Program-made: the position numbers and the translations under genes | Shown here: positions 16,198 through 26,561 of the stretch, piece after piece | How the letters are laid out: every line of letters starts with the position of its first letter | Position numbering within the stretch: position 1 is the stretch's first letter | Origin: JANWHQ01 sp963775275 | GTDB lineage: Bacteria > Pseudomonadota > Alphaproteobacteria > Caulobacterales > Caulobacteraceae | Length of the DNA: 64,000 nucleotides | Assembly (NCBI GenBank): GCA_963775275.1 | Contig: CAVZII010000005.1 | Coordinates: 2,852,001-2,916,000, forward strand | Direction: 5' to 3' | Notes under the pieces: generated by a model | Told to the model about the DNA's origin: nothing | The model's database searches: none | What the model saw: only the letters and a program-made list of their open reading frames with translations

Positions 16198-17037
16198 ATG
16201 GCGGGCGGCAGGATGCGGATCGGCGTCATGGCCCCGGCCTCGCGCCTGGACGAGGACGTGCCCGACCGGGTGCGGACCCTGGCCGCGCAGCGCTTCGGCG
16301 CGCGCGCGCCCGAGCTCGTCTTCCACCCGCAATGCTTCCTCTCCTGGGGCCACTTCGCCGGCGAGGATGCGGCGCGGGCGGCCGCCTTCGCCGAACTGGC
16401 CAACGATCCGGCCCTGGACGCGGTCTGGCTCGGGCGCGGCGGCTATGGCGCCTGCCGCATGGCCGAGGCGGCGACGGCGGGGCTGAGCGACGCGGCGCGG
16501 GCCAAGACCTACATGGGCTACAGCGACGGCGGCGCGCTGCTGGCCGCGCTCTATCGGCGAGGAATCGGCAAGGTCGCCCATGGCCCCATGCCCCAGGACA
16601 TCAAGCGCGAGAGCGGGGCCGCGGCGGTCGGTCGGGCGCTGGACTGGCTGGTCGACCGCGCGCCGGGCGCGCTGGAGCCGGCTGCAGCGGGCCGGGCGCC
16701 CTGCGCCGCCTTCAACATCACCATCCTCGGCCAGATCCTCGGCACGCCGCTGGAGCCGGACCTGGCCGGCCACGTGCTCATGCTCGAGGAAGTCTCCGAG
16801 CACATGTACCGGATCGACCGGTCGCTCTTCCACATCACCAGCAATCCGCGGATTCGCGCGGCGAGGGGGATCATGCTCGGCCGCTGCGACCCGATCCCGC
16901 CGAACGAGCCGGACTTCGGCCAGAGCGAGGAGCAGGTCGCGCGCTACTGGTGCGCCAGGTCGGGCCTCGCCTGGCTCGGCCGGGCCGACATCGGCCACGA
17001 CATCGCCAACAAGGTGGTTCCGTTCGGCGCGGCGTGA
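16198..17037 (+). CDS. ldcA: LD-carboxypeptidase (peptidase S66 family)
   Basis: A 280-residue cytosolic peptidase. The nucleophile Ser is in TYMGYSDGGALL near residue 105, preceded by the S66 signature WLGRGGYGACRM. Glu and His of the triad are expected in the C-terminal half (MLEEVSEHMYRIDR and RADIGHDI). The enzyme removes D-Ala from murein tetrapeptides, making the tripeptide used by Mpl. The start at 16198 has GGAGGAG six bases upstream. It is transcribed divergently from mpl with 57 bases between the starts, so the two may share control. Confidence 0.85.
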   Translation: MAGGRMRIGVMAPASRLDEDVPDRVRTLAAQRFGARAPELVFHPQCFLSWGHFAGEDAARAAAFAELANDPALDAVWLGRGGYGACRMAEAATAGLSDAARAKTYMGYSDGGALLAALYRRGIGKVAHGPMPQDIKRESGAAAVGRALDWLVDRAPGALEPAAAGRAPCAAFNITILGQILGTPLEPDLAGHVLMLEEVSEHMYRIDRSLFHITSNPRIRAARGIMLGRCDPIPPNEPDFGQSEEQVARYWCARSGLAWLGRADIGHDIANKVVPFGAA

Positions 17038-17361
17038 GCGAGTGGGGAATGCGTCAGCCGAAACGGAAGGCAGCTTTTGGCGCCGGAGCCGTTGCAAGCC
17101 CGCGCGGGCGATGGTTGTAGAGAGCCGTTGAGATCGGGCTGAACAACCTCCACCGTCATGGCCGGCCCCCGGGACGAGCCGCTGGCGCGGCCCGCCCGAG
17201 GGCAGGCTCTTGTGCCGGCCACCCATGAACGCCTTCCTCATCCATGTTCATGGGTCCCCGGCAACTCGCCCCCTGCGGGGCTCGGCCGGGGATGACGGTG
17301 AAAGGGTGGTCCGGTCCGAGCTCAACGAGCCCTGGAGGGCAAGAGACCCATGGGAGACGTC
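17038..17361. other. intergenic region with palindromic repeats
   Basis: About 320 bases. A GC-rich inverted unit between roughly 17155 and 17290 is flanked by GTCATGGCCGGCCCCCGGG and GGCCACCCATGAAC, with TTCATGGGTCCCCGGC after it. The same CATGGCCGG/TTCATGGGTGGCCGG vocabulary recurs near 30858 and 58965-58995. No gene is supported here. Confidence 0.45.
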
Positions 17362-18439
17362 ATGAAGCTCGGATTGTTCGCCATGCCCGCGCACCCGCCC
17401 GAACGGGACCTGAAGGCCGGGTTCGAGTGGGACCTGCAGGTCATCCGCTGGCTCGACGAGCTGGGGTACGGCGAGGCCTGGGTCGGCGAGCACCACACCG
17501 TGCCCTGGGAGCCCAATCCCGCGCCGGACCTGCTGCTGGCGCGCGCCTTCGCCGAGACGACGCGGATCCGCCTGGGGCCCGGCGGCTTCCTCCTGCCCTT
17601 CCACCATCCCGCCGAGCTGGCGAGCCGGGTCTCGATGCTGGATCACCTGGGCGAAGGGCGGCTGAACCTCGGGATCGCGGCCAGCTCGATCCCGACCGAC
17701 CAGGCCATGTTCGGCGTCACGCCGGCCCAGACCCGCGAGATGACCCGCGAATCCCTGGAGATCATGCTCAGGCTCTGGAACGAGCCGGAGCCTTTCACCC
17801 ATCAGGGCAAGTACTGGACGGTCTCGCGGCCCGAGCCGGTCGCCGGGATCTTCACGCCGTTCCTCAAGCCCGTGCAGGCGCCCCATCCGCCGATCGGCGT
17901 GGCGGGCCTGTCACCCTCGTCCGACACCCTGAAGTGGGCCGGCGAGCGCGGCTACATCCCGATGAGCCTGAACCTGAACGCCCAGTACCTGTCGGGACAC
18001 TGGGCGGCGGTCGAGGCGGGGGCTGCGGCGTCTGGCCGCACCGCCTCGCGCGCGGACTGGCGGATGGTGCGCGAGGTCCTGGTCGCCGACACCGACGAGG
18101 AGGCCATGAGGCTGGCGATCCATGGCGGCATGGGCCGGATGACCGCCGAATACAGCCTCAAGGTCGTCAGCGCCTTCGGGGCCATGCCCTTCCTCAAGCA
18201 CGACCCGTCCGTCGCGGATTTCGGACGTGACCAACGAATACCTGGCGCGGCACAGCTGGCTGGTCGGCTCCCCGGCCACGGTGGCCGAGAAGATCGAGGC
18301 GCTGCACCGGCAGGTGGGCGGATTCGGGGTGTTGCTGGTGCTAGGTTTCGACTACCTCGACCAACCGCAAGCCTGGCGTTACTCGCTGGAACTCCTCGCG
18401 TCCGAGGTGTTGCCCCGGTTGAGACATTTGACGTGCTAA
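17362..18439 (+). CDS. LLM class flavin-dependent oxidoreductase, frameshifted near 18224
   Basis: A luciferase-like monooxygenase of 358 residues when repaired. The family opening is MKLGLFAMPAHPPER, then YGEAWVGEHHTVPWEP, RIRLGPGGFLLPFHHP and LNLGIAASSIPTDQ, typical of alkane/limonene-type monooxygenases using reduced FMN and oxygen. One extra G at 18223-18224 shifts the frame after DPSVADF; the C-terminus resumes as DVTNEYLARHSWLVGSPATV and ends at 18439. Substrate unknown. A flavin reductase partner is not adjacent. Confidence 0.75.
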
Positions 18440-18827
18440 CTATTTCCGCCGCGTCGGGACGGCGTGTTCTTTTCGCATCACTTGCTTGTGTCCTTTGTGT
18501 CCGAAGCTTGGCGCGTTTGACACGTTTGGGTCCGTCGGCCATTGTTCCCGTGCAAGGCAAATAACAGCCAACGAACCATAAGGTCGCGATTTTGGGGGGA
18601 ACCAGCTCGCCAGCCGAAGTGTCTGTCTGACCGCTGACCCGTTCGTCCAGAGGCGAACGGGCTTCGTTGTCGGGCGACTTCGTGCGAGGCGACTCCGCCG
18701 GAAAACGCGGCCTCTTGGAATGTTCAAGGGGCGGAACACCAGCATTCGGGCGACCGAATCATCCGGATCAGAAGCCGGCGGCGCAGAGGCTCCGTCGCTT
18801 CCACTGACACCTTCGGGAGGAGTCATT
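18440..18827. other. long 5' leader of the TonB receptor gene
   Basis: About 390 bases without a gene. It holds the putative promoter at 18517 and a strong hairpin at 18638-18661 (CCCGTTCG arm pairing with CGAACGGG). The hairpin lacks a T-run and lies inside the leader, so it could be a regulatory structure. I do not recognise a known riboswitch. Confidence 0.4.
18517..18545 (+). promoter_or_regulatory. putative sigma-70 promoter of the TonB receptor gene
   Basis: TTGACA at 18517-18522, a 17-base spacer, then CATTGT at 18540-18545. The -35 is perfect and the -10 weak. It would give a leader of about 275 bases before the receptor start at 18828. Confidence 0.35.
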
Positions 18828-21800
18828 ATGCAAGGCAAGACGGTTTCCAGGCGGGCGACAAAGTCCCTCCTGATCGGCTCAACGGCGATGTTGATGGGGA
18901 TGGCCGTAGCGGGCATGGGCGGCGCCGCCTACGCCCAGGACGACCAGGCCGCCGCGTCCGGCGGCGGCGAAGTGGTGGTGACCGGCTCGCGCATCCAGCG
19001 GCGCGACTTCACCTCCAACAGCCCGATCGTCACCCTCAACAGCCAGAACTTCGAGAACACCGCGAACGTCGCGATCGAAGCCACGCTGAACAAGCTGCCG
19101 CAGTTCACCCCCGACCAGGACCTGACGGGCGTCAACTCGAGCGACGTGCAGCCGACCGCCACCCACACCGTCGGCATCTCGACCGCCAGCCTTCGGGGCC
19201 TCGGCGCCAACCGTAACCTGGTGCTCGCCGACGGCCAGCGCCTGCAGCCGATCAACGGCTCGCTGGTGGTGGACCTGAACTCGATCCCCTCGGCGATCAT
19301 CGACCACGTGGAAGTGATCACCGGCGGCGCCTCGGCCGTGTACGGCGCCGACGCGATCTCCGGCGTGGTGAACTTCATCCTGAAGAAGAACTTCCAGGGC
19401 CTCGACGTCGACACCCAGTACGGCCTGACCGACGGGGGCGACGGCAACGAATTCAAGGCGAGCGTCCTGTTCGGCACCAACTTCGCCGACGACAGGGGCA
19501 ACGTCACCTTCGGGCTCGAGCGCTACACCCGCTCGGCGTCCTACCAGAAGAACCACTCGTTCTACACCAACGGCTGGGCTGACCCGTCCACGGCCACGAA
19601 CGAGTTCTTCAACACGGGCACGTTCTTCTTCGGCCCGAACAACCCTCCCTCGTTCGGGGCGACGGCCACCCTCTTCGGCCCGACCGTCTCGCCGTTCACG
19701 ATCTTCCAGATCAACAACAACGGCACCGTGGCCGCGGGCAGCTTCGGCAATCCGGGGCCGCAAGGCGGCGTCCATAACTTCACGGGCACGGTCGACGGCT
19801 CGCACATCGCCTACGAGAACTTCGTCGCGGCCGACGGCACGGTCGTCCAGGGTGTGAAGACCAACCAGGTCGACGACTACTTCGTCACCTCGCCCCTGAA
19901 CCGCTGGTCGCTCTACGCCTCGGCGAACTACAACATCAACGAGCACGTGCAGGCCTACGCGCGCGGCACGTTCGTGACGACCCACACGGCGACGAACCTG
20001 TTCCCGACGCCGTTCATCAACGGCTGGGGCGTCAACATCCCGTACAACCCGGTGACCGACGACCCGGCTTCCGCGGGCTACATCGGACCGGGCCAGCCCG
20101 GCGCGCAGCATCCGGTCCCGGCGCAGCTGGCCTTTCTGCTGAACAACCAGCTGGCCGGCGTGCCTGCCGACCATTGGACGCCCTGGCTGATCCCCACCGC
20201 CAACAGCGGCGGGTGGATGGACCCGCGCTCGACCGTCGACGACAACACCGTCTGGCAGTTCACGGCGGGCCTGAAGGGCGACCTGCCCTACAAGGACTGG
20301 ACCTGGGAGCTCTATGGCTCGCACGGCCAGGCCACCAACTACAGCGTGGGCAACGGCTACGCTTCGCTGCAGCGCTTCCAGGAGGTCCTCAGCTCGCCGG
20401 GCTACGGCGCCAACAGGACCTTCATCGGCAACCAGGAGGCGCCCAACTTCGGCTTCGGCGTCGCCCACTCGACCTGCACCTCCGGCTTCTACGGCGCGCT
20501 GTTCTCGGGCACCAAGCCGTCGCAGGACTGCCTCGACGCCATCACCGCGACGCTGCAGAACACGGTGCAGGAGACCCAGGACATCGTCGAGTTCGACACC
20601 CAGGGCACACTGTTCACCCTGCCGGCCGGCGATGTGAAGCTGGCGCTGGGCGCGGATTACCGCGGCGAGCACGTGCTCTACAATCCCGACATCCTGCAGA
20701 GCACGAGCTCGTTCCAGGACCAGGTGGCCGGGGTGTATCCGACCGCCTACGAGAATGCGCAGACCACGGCGCGGGAAGGCTACGGCGAAGTCTCCATACC
20801 GTTGCTCGCCGACATGCCGTTCGTGAAGAACCTCGAGCTCGACCTCGGCGCCCGCTACTCGACCTATACCGGCACCAACTACCTGACCGGCTCGCATATC
20901 TCGCCGGAGGGCGGCTGGACCTACAAGATCGAAGGCCATTGGTCGATCACCGACTGGGCGCGTCTGCGCGGCGGGTACAACCTCGCCGTCCGCTCGCCCA
21001 ACGCCGGCGAGCTGTTCCTGGCCAAGCAAGAGGTCTATGCGGCCGGCGCGGCCACCCAGTACGGCGACCCCTGCACCCTCAGGGCCATCGCGCCCTTCGG
21101 GGCCGGCGGCGCCGAGCCTGACCCGGTCACCGGCACGGTCTACCCGGTGGCGAACGCCAACGGCCTGGCCGGGGCGACAAGCGCCTTCAACATCTGCAAG
21201 GCCCTGATGACGGGGACCGGCGCCAGCTACTACTACGGCGGCGGCGGCACGGCGCAGGCGGCGGCGGCGCCCTCGCCCTTCGGCTTCGTCAACCAGCTCG
21301 GCAGCGAGGATCTGAAGTCCGAAAAGGGTCACACCTGGACCGCGGGCATCGTGCTGCGTTCGCCCGTGCAGAACCCGTGGGTGGGCAACCTGCAGGCGTC
21401 GGTCGACTGGTACGACATCAAGATCACCGGCGCGATCGAGTTCCAGTCGGTCGACCAGGTGAAGGCCGCCTGCTACGGCCAGAGCGCGCCTGACGCTGCG
21501 ACGGCCGCCGTGGTCGCCGCTTCGGCACCGTGCCAGCTGGTTTCGCGCATTCCCGGCACCGGCAACGAGGACGTGACGACGATCCAGTTCTCGAACCTGG
21601 CCACGATCTGGAGTTCGGGCATCGACTTCCAGCTGGATAACGGCTGGAACTTCGAGGACATCGGCCTCAGCGGCGTGCCGGGCAGGGTGCAGGTGAACTG
21701 GCTGCTCAACTACCTGACCAAGTACGACAGCTCGGCCTACCCGGGGGCGACGATCTTCCATTGGGCCGGAACGCTGGGCCCGAGCCTGAACGGCGTGAAC

Positions 21801-22217
21801 GCAGGCTCGGCCTACAAGTTCAAGATGAACACGACCCTGTCGTACCTGGAGGGGCCGCTGTACGTCGGCCTGACCTGGCGCTACTACCCGCACACCCACT
21901 CGGCGCAGGCTCCGCTGGTCAGCCCGGCCTCGTGCAACGTGAGCGTCAGCTGCACCTTGGACACGTCGGCCTACCACGTGTTCGACCTGTCGGCGTCCTA
22001 CACGATCATGAAGAACTACACGCTGCGGGCGGGCATCCAGAACCTGTTCGACGCGGCCCCGCCGACGACCGGCGCCAACACCGGCATCGGGAACAATGGC
22101 GACGGGACCTACCAAGCCGGCGGCAGCTACGCGAGCGACGGCGCGGGAGCGACGCTTCCGGGCATCTACACCACGCTCGGCCGCCAGTTCTACGTCGGCC
22201 TCAAGGCCCGGTTCTAA
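18828..22217 (+). CDS. TonB-dependent receptor
   Basis: A 1129-residue outer-membrane receptor. A signal peptide covers about residues 1-38 (LLIGSTAMLMGMAVAGMGG, then AAYAQ). A TonB-box-like stretch EVVVTGSRIQRRDF follows, then the plug domain with TASLRGLGANRNLVLADGQR and DHVEVITGGASAVYGADAI. The rest is a 22-strand barrel with the expected alternation and the C-terminal aromatic residue (VGLKARF). This is the large receptor type common in Caulobacter and sphingomonads; the ligand cannot be told from sequence. GGGAGGAG lies six bases before ATG 18828, which decides the start. A strong terminator follows. Confidence 0.9.
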   Translation: MQGKTVSRRATKSLLIGSTAMLMGMAVAGMGGAAYAQDDQAAASGGGEVVVTGSRIQRRDFTSNSPIVTLNSQNFENTANVAIEATLNKLPQFTPDQDLTGVNSSDVQPTATHTVGISTASLRGLGANRNLVLADGQRLQPINGSLVVDLNSIPSAIIDHVEVITGGASAVYGADAISGVVNFILKKNFQGLDVDTQYGLTDGGDGNEFKASVLFGTNFADDRGNVTFGLERYTRSASYQKNHSFYTNGWADPSTATNEFFNTGTFFFGPNNPPSFGATATLFGPTVSPFTIFQINNNGTVAAGSFGNPGPQGGVHNFTGTVDGSHIAYENFVAADGTVVQGVKTNQVDDYFVTSPLNRWSLYASANYNINEHVQAYARGTFVTTHTATNLFPTPFINGWGVNIPYNPVTDDPASAGYIGPGQPGAQHPVPAQLAFLLNNQLAGVPADHWTPWLIPTANSGGWMDPRSTVDDNTVWQFTAGLKGDLPYKDWTWELYGSHGQATNYSVGNGYASLQRFQEVLSSPGYGANRTFIGNQEAPNFGFGVAHSTCTSGFYGALFSGTKPSQDCLDAITATLQNTVQETQDIVEFDTQGTLFTLPAGDVKLALGADYRGEHVLYNPDILQSTSSFQDQVAGVYPTAYENAQTTAREGYGEVSIPLLADMPFVKNLELDLGARYSTYTGTNYLTGSHISPEGGWTYKIEGHWSITDWARLRGGYNLAVRSPNAGELFLAKQEVYAAGAATQYGDPCTLRAIAPFGAGGAEPDPVTGTVYPVANANGLAGATSAFNICKALMTGTGASYYYGGGGTAQAAAAPSPFGFVNQLGSEDLKSEKGHTWTAGIVLRSPVQNPWVGNLQASVDWYDIKITGAIEFQSVDQVKAACYGQSAPDAATAAVVAASAPCQLVSRIPGTGNEDVTTIQFSNLATIWSSGIDFQLDNGWNFEDIGLSGVPGRVQVNWLLNYLTKYDSSAYPGATIFHWAGTLGPSLNGVNAGSAYKFKMNTTLSYLEGPLYVGLTWRYYPHTHSAQAPLVSPASCNVSVSCTLDTSAYHVFDLSASYTIMKNYTLRAGIQNLFDAAPPTTGANTGIGNNGDGTYQAGGSYASDGAGATLPGIYTTLGRQFYVGLKARF

Positions 22218-22242
22218 ACCCAGGCCAAACAGTCTCTTCGGA

Positions 22243-22272
22243 GGGCGGGCCGCAAGGCCCGCCCTTTTTCTT
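22243..22272 (+). terminator. Rho-independent terminator after TonB receptor
   Basis: GGGCGGGCC-GCAA-GGCCCGCCC forms a nine-pair GC stem with a tetraloop and is followed by TTTTTCTTT. It lies 26 bases behind the receptor stop codon. Confidence 0.9.
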
Positions 22273-22282
22273 TGGGCTCAAG

Positions 22283-22349
22283 ATCCAAACGTTTGAGCGC
22301 GTTCTTGCCGCAAAGCCGGGTTCCGCCCATTTGCGGAACGCGCTCTAAA
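22283..22349. repeat. GAGCGCGTT palindromic repeat, copy 1
   Basis: AAACGTTTGAGCGCGTTCTTG on the left (quoted in part) pairs imperfectly with TTTGCGGAACGCGCTCTAAA on the right. Related units with the same GAGCGCGTT/AACGCGCTC ends lie at 26423-26535 and 29302-29412. Confidence 0.6.
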
Positions 22350-22402
22350 CGGCGGATGGAGGACGATCCGCTTCGCCCTATGCTGCGGGCGAACGGGAAA
22401 GG

Positions 22403-25133
22403 GTGAGCGTGACGACCGGAACGAGCGCAGGGGCTTCGCCGCCGCCGCCGAGCCCGGTCGCCCGATGGCTCGACGAGGCCGGTGAGCTGGCCTTGGCGGG
22501 TCGCTTCGAGGCGGCGCTCGCCGCCTGCGACAAGGCGCTGGCGGCCCAGCCCGATCATCCCCCGGCGCTCTTCGGCCAGGCCGGGGCCTTGATGAATCTC
22601 AGGCCGCCTCCCGGAGGCGGCGGCAGCCTATGACGTCCTGCTTGCGCTCGAGCCGCGCTCGATCCCGGCCCTGGTCAACCGGGGGATCTGCCTGCATCGC
22701 ATGGGACGCGCCGAGGAGGCCCTGGCCAGCTTCGAGACGGCGCTACAGCTCGAGCCCGGCAATCCGATCGCGCTCACCAACAGGGGGCTGGCCCAGCAGG
22801 CGCTGATGCGGACCGACGAGGCGCTGGCCAGCTACGACGCCGCGATCGCCGCGGCCCCGGGCCTGGCCGAGGCGCACGGAAACAGGGGCATCCTGCTGAA
22901 CCAGCTCGGCCGCAAGGATGACGCCATCCGCGCGCTCGAACGGGCGGTCCGGCTCGCGCCGGATCAAGCGCGCCTGCACCACCACCTCGCGATCACCAAG
23001 CGTTTCCGGGCGGGCGATCCGCACATCCCCGCGATGCGTCGCCTGGCCAGCCGGGCGGCGGCGCTTCCGATCGAGGCCCAGGTGGAGCTCCGCTTCGCGC
23101 TCGCCAAGGCGCTGGATGACACCGGCGATCAAGCTGGCGCGTTCGAGCAGCTGTCGCTCGCCAATGGCTTGAAGCGCAGGACCTTTCAATATGACGAAGC
23201 GGCCGTGCTGGGCGAGCTCGACCGGATCGCCGCGGTGTTCGACCAATCCTTCTTCCGGCGCACGAAGGGTCACGGCGATCCGGACCCCGCGCCCGTGCTC
23301 ATCGTCGGCATGCCGCGTTCGGGCAGCACCCTGATCGAGCAGATCCTCGCCACTCATCCGAAGGTCTTCGGCGCCGGAGAGCCGCCCGACCTGGACGCGC
23401 TCGTGCGAGCCGGCTTGAACGCGGGGGACGGCGAAGGCTTCCTCGAGGCCGCCGCCGGATGGCCGGTGCAGGCCCTGCGGTCCCTCGGGACGGAATACGC
23501 CGCGCGCCTTCACGCCATGGCGCCTGGCGCGGCCCGCGTCGTCGACAAGACGCTCGTCAACCTCCGCCTGGTTGGCCTGGTCCACGCCGCCCTGCCCAAC
23601 GCGCGGATCATCCATGCGCGCCGCGACCCGATGGACGCCTGCGTGTCCTGTTATTCGCGCCTGTTCGGGGAGCGCCAACCCTTCGCCTATGATCTGGGCG
23701 AGCTGGGCCGGTACGCTCTGGCCTGCGAGCGCCTGATGAGACATTGGCGCGAGCTCCTGCCCCCGGACGTGCTGCTGGAGGTGCAATACGAGGCGCTCGT
23801 CGCCGATCCGGAGGCCCAGGTGCGGCGAATGCTGGCGCACTGCGGCCTTGACTGGGAGCCGCGGTGCCTGGAATTCCATCGGACCGAGCGCAGGGTGCGG
23901 ACGTGGAGCGCCGGCCAGGTCCGCGAGCCGCTCTACCAAACCTCTGTCGGCGCGTGGCGGCGTTTCGCGCCCTGGCTCGGCTCCCTGCAGGACGCCCTGG
24001 GCGCAGGCGATGCGGCTATTGGCTCAGGCGCCGTCTCGGCTATGGAAGGCGACATGCCCGATCTTCAGAAGAAGGCGGAGTCCGGCGATGTCCGCGCCCA
24101 GCTGGAGCTGGCCCGGACGCTCGACGCCGAGGGGCGTCATGCCGAGGCCGTCGACTGGATGGCGCGCGCGGGACAGGCCGGCGACGTCGAGGCGCTGACC
24201 ACGCTCGGCCTTCGCCTCCTTATCGGCGAGAACGCCCCCTTCCTGCCGGCGGACGGCGCGCGCCTGCTCAGCAATGCGGCCCATGGCGGCGGCGCCCAGG
24301 CCATGGAGCAACTGGCCGTGCTGATCGGCGGCGGATTCTACGCCCGGCAGAGCTGGCCCGCGGCCCTGGACCTGCTTCAGCGCGCCGCGGAGACCGGCTC
24401 GGCCTCGGCCGAGGCGCAGCTGCAGCTCCTGGCCGGCAAGACCCGCGGCGCGGAGCCGTGGTCGGCCATGCGCGCGGGCATCGACCTCGCCTACTGGACG
24501 AGCGCGCCGGAACGAAAGACCCTGTCGGCCTCGCCGCGGGTGGAGTCTGTGGCAAAGCTCATTCCCGCCGAGGTGTGCGACTGGGTCATCGCCCAGTGCG
24601 CCGAAAGACTGGTCGGGGCTGAGCTCTATGATCCGGCCACGGGGCGCGACGCGCCCGGGACCGAGACGCGCCTGAACCGGATCGCCAACTTCAACCTGGT
24701 CCAGACCAACGTGTTGAACCTGTTGATTCAGGCGCGCATGGCCGCGACGCTGGGCGCGCCGATGGCCATGCTCGAGCCCTTTGCGGTGCTGAACTATGCG
24801 CCGGGGGAGGAATACGGCGAGCACTTCGACTACCTCGATCCCGCCATCCCGGCCTATGCGGCGGAGTTGGCCCAACGGGGACAGCGCGTGGCCACCTGCC
24901 TGATCTACCTGAACGACGACTACGTGGGCGGCGAGACGGAGTTTCCCAAGCTCGGCCTGAGCTTCAAGGGCCGCAAGGGCGACGCCCTGATCTTCTACAG
25001 CGTCGATCCGTCGGGCCGGCCCGATCCGCGCACGGTGCACGCCGGTCGCACGCCGACCTCCGGAGAGAAGTGGCTGCTGTCGCAATTCTTCCGAAACCGC
25101 CCGGTCGTGGGCGGGGAAGCCCGCAGGAGCTGA
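22403..25133 (+). CDS. TPR-sulfotransferase-Sel1-prolyl 4-hydroxylase-like fusion, frameshifted near 22603
   Basis: About 909 residues when repaired. Residues 20-200 are TPR repeats (EALASFETALQLEPGNPIAL and similar). Residues about 295-545 are a sulfotransferase with the PAPS 5'-phosphosulfate loop GMPRSGSTLIEQILATHP and the 3'-phosphate motif HARRDPMDACVSCYSRLF. Residues about 550-690 are Sel1-like helical repeats. The C-terminal 210 residues are a 2-oxoglutarate/Fe(II) oxygenase with HFDYLD near 805, a distal His in TVHAGRTPTSGEKW and the 2OG-binding Lys in that motif. One extra G at 22602-22603 separates the first TPR. Joining sulfation and hydroxylation modules in one chain is unusual; no stop exists between them in any frame. 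Confidence 0.75.
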
Positions 25134-25258
25134 CGTGTCGTGACAATCCCGTGGCTTTCCGATCGGCGAGGACCCGCCAGGTTCACGAACGCTTGCAGGG
25201 GAGGTGACCAAGCCGGTCCGTTCAAAGCGACGTCCCTTCCCAATCCTTCGGCATCGAC

Positions 25259-25762
25259 ATGAGCATTCGACCCTGCGGCGCCTGCAGTCTCTGCTGCAAA
25301 GTCATCGGCATCGCAGCGCTCGGCAAGCCGCCTGGGCAATGGTGCCCCCATTTCGCGCGGGGAACCGGCTGCACCATCTACGCCGACGCGCCCTCAGAGT
25401 GCCGGCAGTTCCAGTGCTTCTGGTCCAACGAGACGCTCAAGGGCGACGAATGGAAGCCGGACCGCTGCAAGCTCGTGGTGTGGAGCAACAAGCCGGGCCG
25501 GATCATCGTCGACGTCGACGGCGACTACCCGAGCGCCTGGAGGCGCGAGCCCTACTACGGTCAGATCAAGGCCTGGTCGGATCGGCGCCGCGCCGCGCCG
25601 GTCGAGGTCCTGGTGCGGGTCAGGGGACGCATGATCGTGGTGTTCCCGGAGGCGGACATCGACCTCGGGCCTTACGGCCTGTCCGACAGCGTGGTCTCGG
25701 GATACCGGGACGAGGGCGGCCGGTCCGTGCCCTTCGCCGAGTACCTGCCGGCCGACGGCTGA
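25259..25762 (+). CDS. YkgJ-like cysteine cluster protein
   Basis: A 167-residue protein with the CxxCxxCC cluster CGACSLCC at residue 6, followed by WCPHF, GCTIYADAP and ECRQFQCFW, the conserved layout of the YkgJ (CxxCxxCC, zinc- or iron-chelating) family. The C-terminal half has no recognised motif. The function of the family is unresolved, though metal binding is expected. ATG 25259 directly precedes the cluster, as in homologs. It is 125 bases downstream of the large fusion gene on the same strand. Confidence 0.75.
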   Translation: MSIRPCGACSLCCKVIGIAALGKPPGQWCPHFARGTGCTIYADAPSECRQFQCFWSNETLKGDEWKPDRCKLVVWSNKPGRIIVDVDGDYPSAWRREPYYGQIKAWSDRRRAAPVEVLVRVRGRMIVVFPEADIDLGPYGLSDSVVSGYRDEGGRSVPFAEYLPADG

Positions 25763-26039
25763 GATCCTCGGCGCCGGCGCCCCTCGCTGAACCCGCCGAG
25801 AAGGCAGCGTCGACAAGCAAATGTCGCAGGTCGATGACCGGATCGAAACCCGATTGAAACGCCCGCCGGCCCGCCCGCGGAAGACGCAGACCTGGCCGTT
25901 CGAACGGGCGCGTTGCGCCGGCGGCCCCGCGGAGCCGACCCACGGCCGGGGCGGACGGCTTGAAATCGCTTCAGGTTTCGACGATGAAACAATCTGGCCG
26001 GGGCGCAAGGCTAAGCTGTATCCGGAGAGGGAGTAGACC

Positions 26040-26357
26040 ATGACGCCACTGATACTCGCGACGGCCCTGTCGCTGCTGGCCGCGGACGCCGGTCCGGCCA
26101 CCGACTCCGGCCAGACCGCCGCCACGGCGCCTCCGGCCGCGACGAGCGCATCGCAAAAGTCCGACGCCGACGATCCCGACAAGGTGATCTGCAAGAGGGA
26201 GGTGGTCACCGGCAGCCGCTTCAGCAAGCGGGTCTGCATGACGCGGGGCGAATGGGGCGAGCAGGCGCGGCGCACCGAAGATATGGCGCGGCGGCTCGGC
26301 GAAAACGCGGGGTTGAACGCCGCAGCCGCGACCGGCGGGGGCCTGGCCGGCAACTGA
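26040..26357 (+). CDS. small secreted hypothetical protein
   Basis: A 105-residue protein with a short signal-like N terminus (MTPLILATALSLLAADAG), a low-complexity Ala/Thr/Ser linker and a compact conserved block DPDKVICKREVVTGSRFSK with two Cys residues 15 apart. This block recurs in small exported proteins of Caulobacter and sphingomonads. GGAGAGGGAG lies about seven bases before the ATG. Function unknown. Confidence 0.65.
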   Translation: MTPLILATALSLLAADAGPATDSGQTAATAPPAATSASQKSDADDPDKVICKREVVTGSRFSKRVCMTRGEWGEQARRTEDMARRLGENAGLNAAAATGGGLAGN

Positions 26358-26422
26358 GGCTGGAGCGCGATCCGGCCAGGGATCGCCTGTCCGCTGAATT
26401 GTTCTGTCGAGTCCGGGGCTTA

Positions 26423-26535
26423 GAGCGCAACGCGATCAGATGGAATCGTCTGATCGCATCGCGCTCCAGCTTCAAACGCTCGAGCGCGTCCTCGCCGCAA
26501 GACCGGGGTCCGCTCCTGCAAAACGCGCTCTGTCG
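26423..26535. repeat. GAGCGCGTT palindromic repeat, copy 2
   Basis: AGAGCGCAACGCGATCAGATG and CATCGCGCTC arms (first quoted in part) form one hairpin; a second unit has GAGCGCGTCCTCGCCGCAAG and AAACGCGCTCTG. It shares end motifs with 22283-22349 and 29302-29412 and separates two convergent genes. Confidence 0.6.
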
Positions 26536-26561
26536 CGGGTGATAGTCGAGGCGCTGGGGGC

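Noticed and set aside
18440..18827. A riboswitch in the TonB receptor leader
   Set aside because: Only one simple hairpin is evident; no cobalamin-box or other known aptamer consensus could be found by eye.
18879..22115. A 1078-residue open frame antisense to the TonB receptor
   Set aside because: It is Arg/Val/Gly-rich with no motif or ribosome site, and mirrors the receptor codons; long antisense frames are expected at this GC content.
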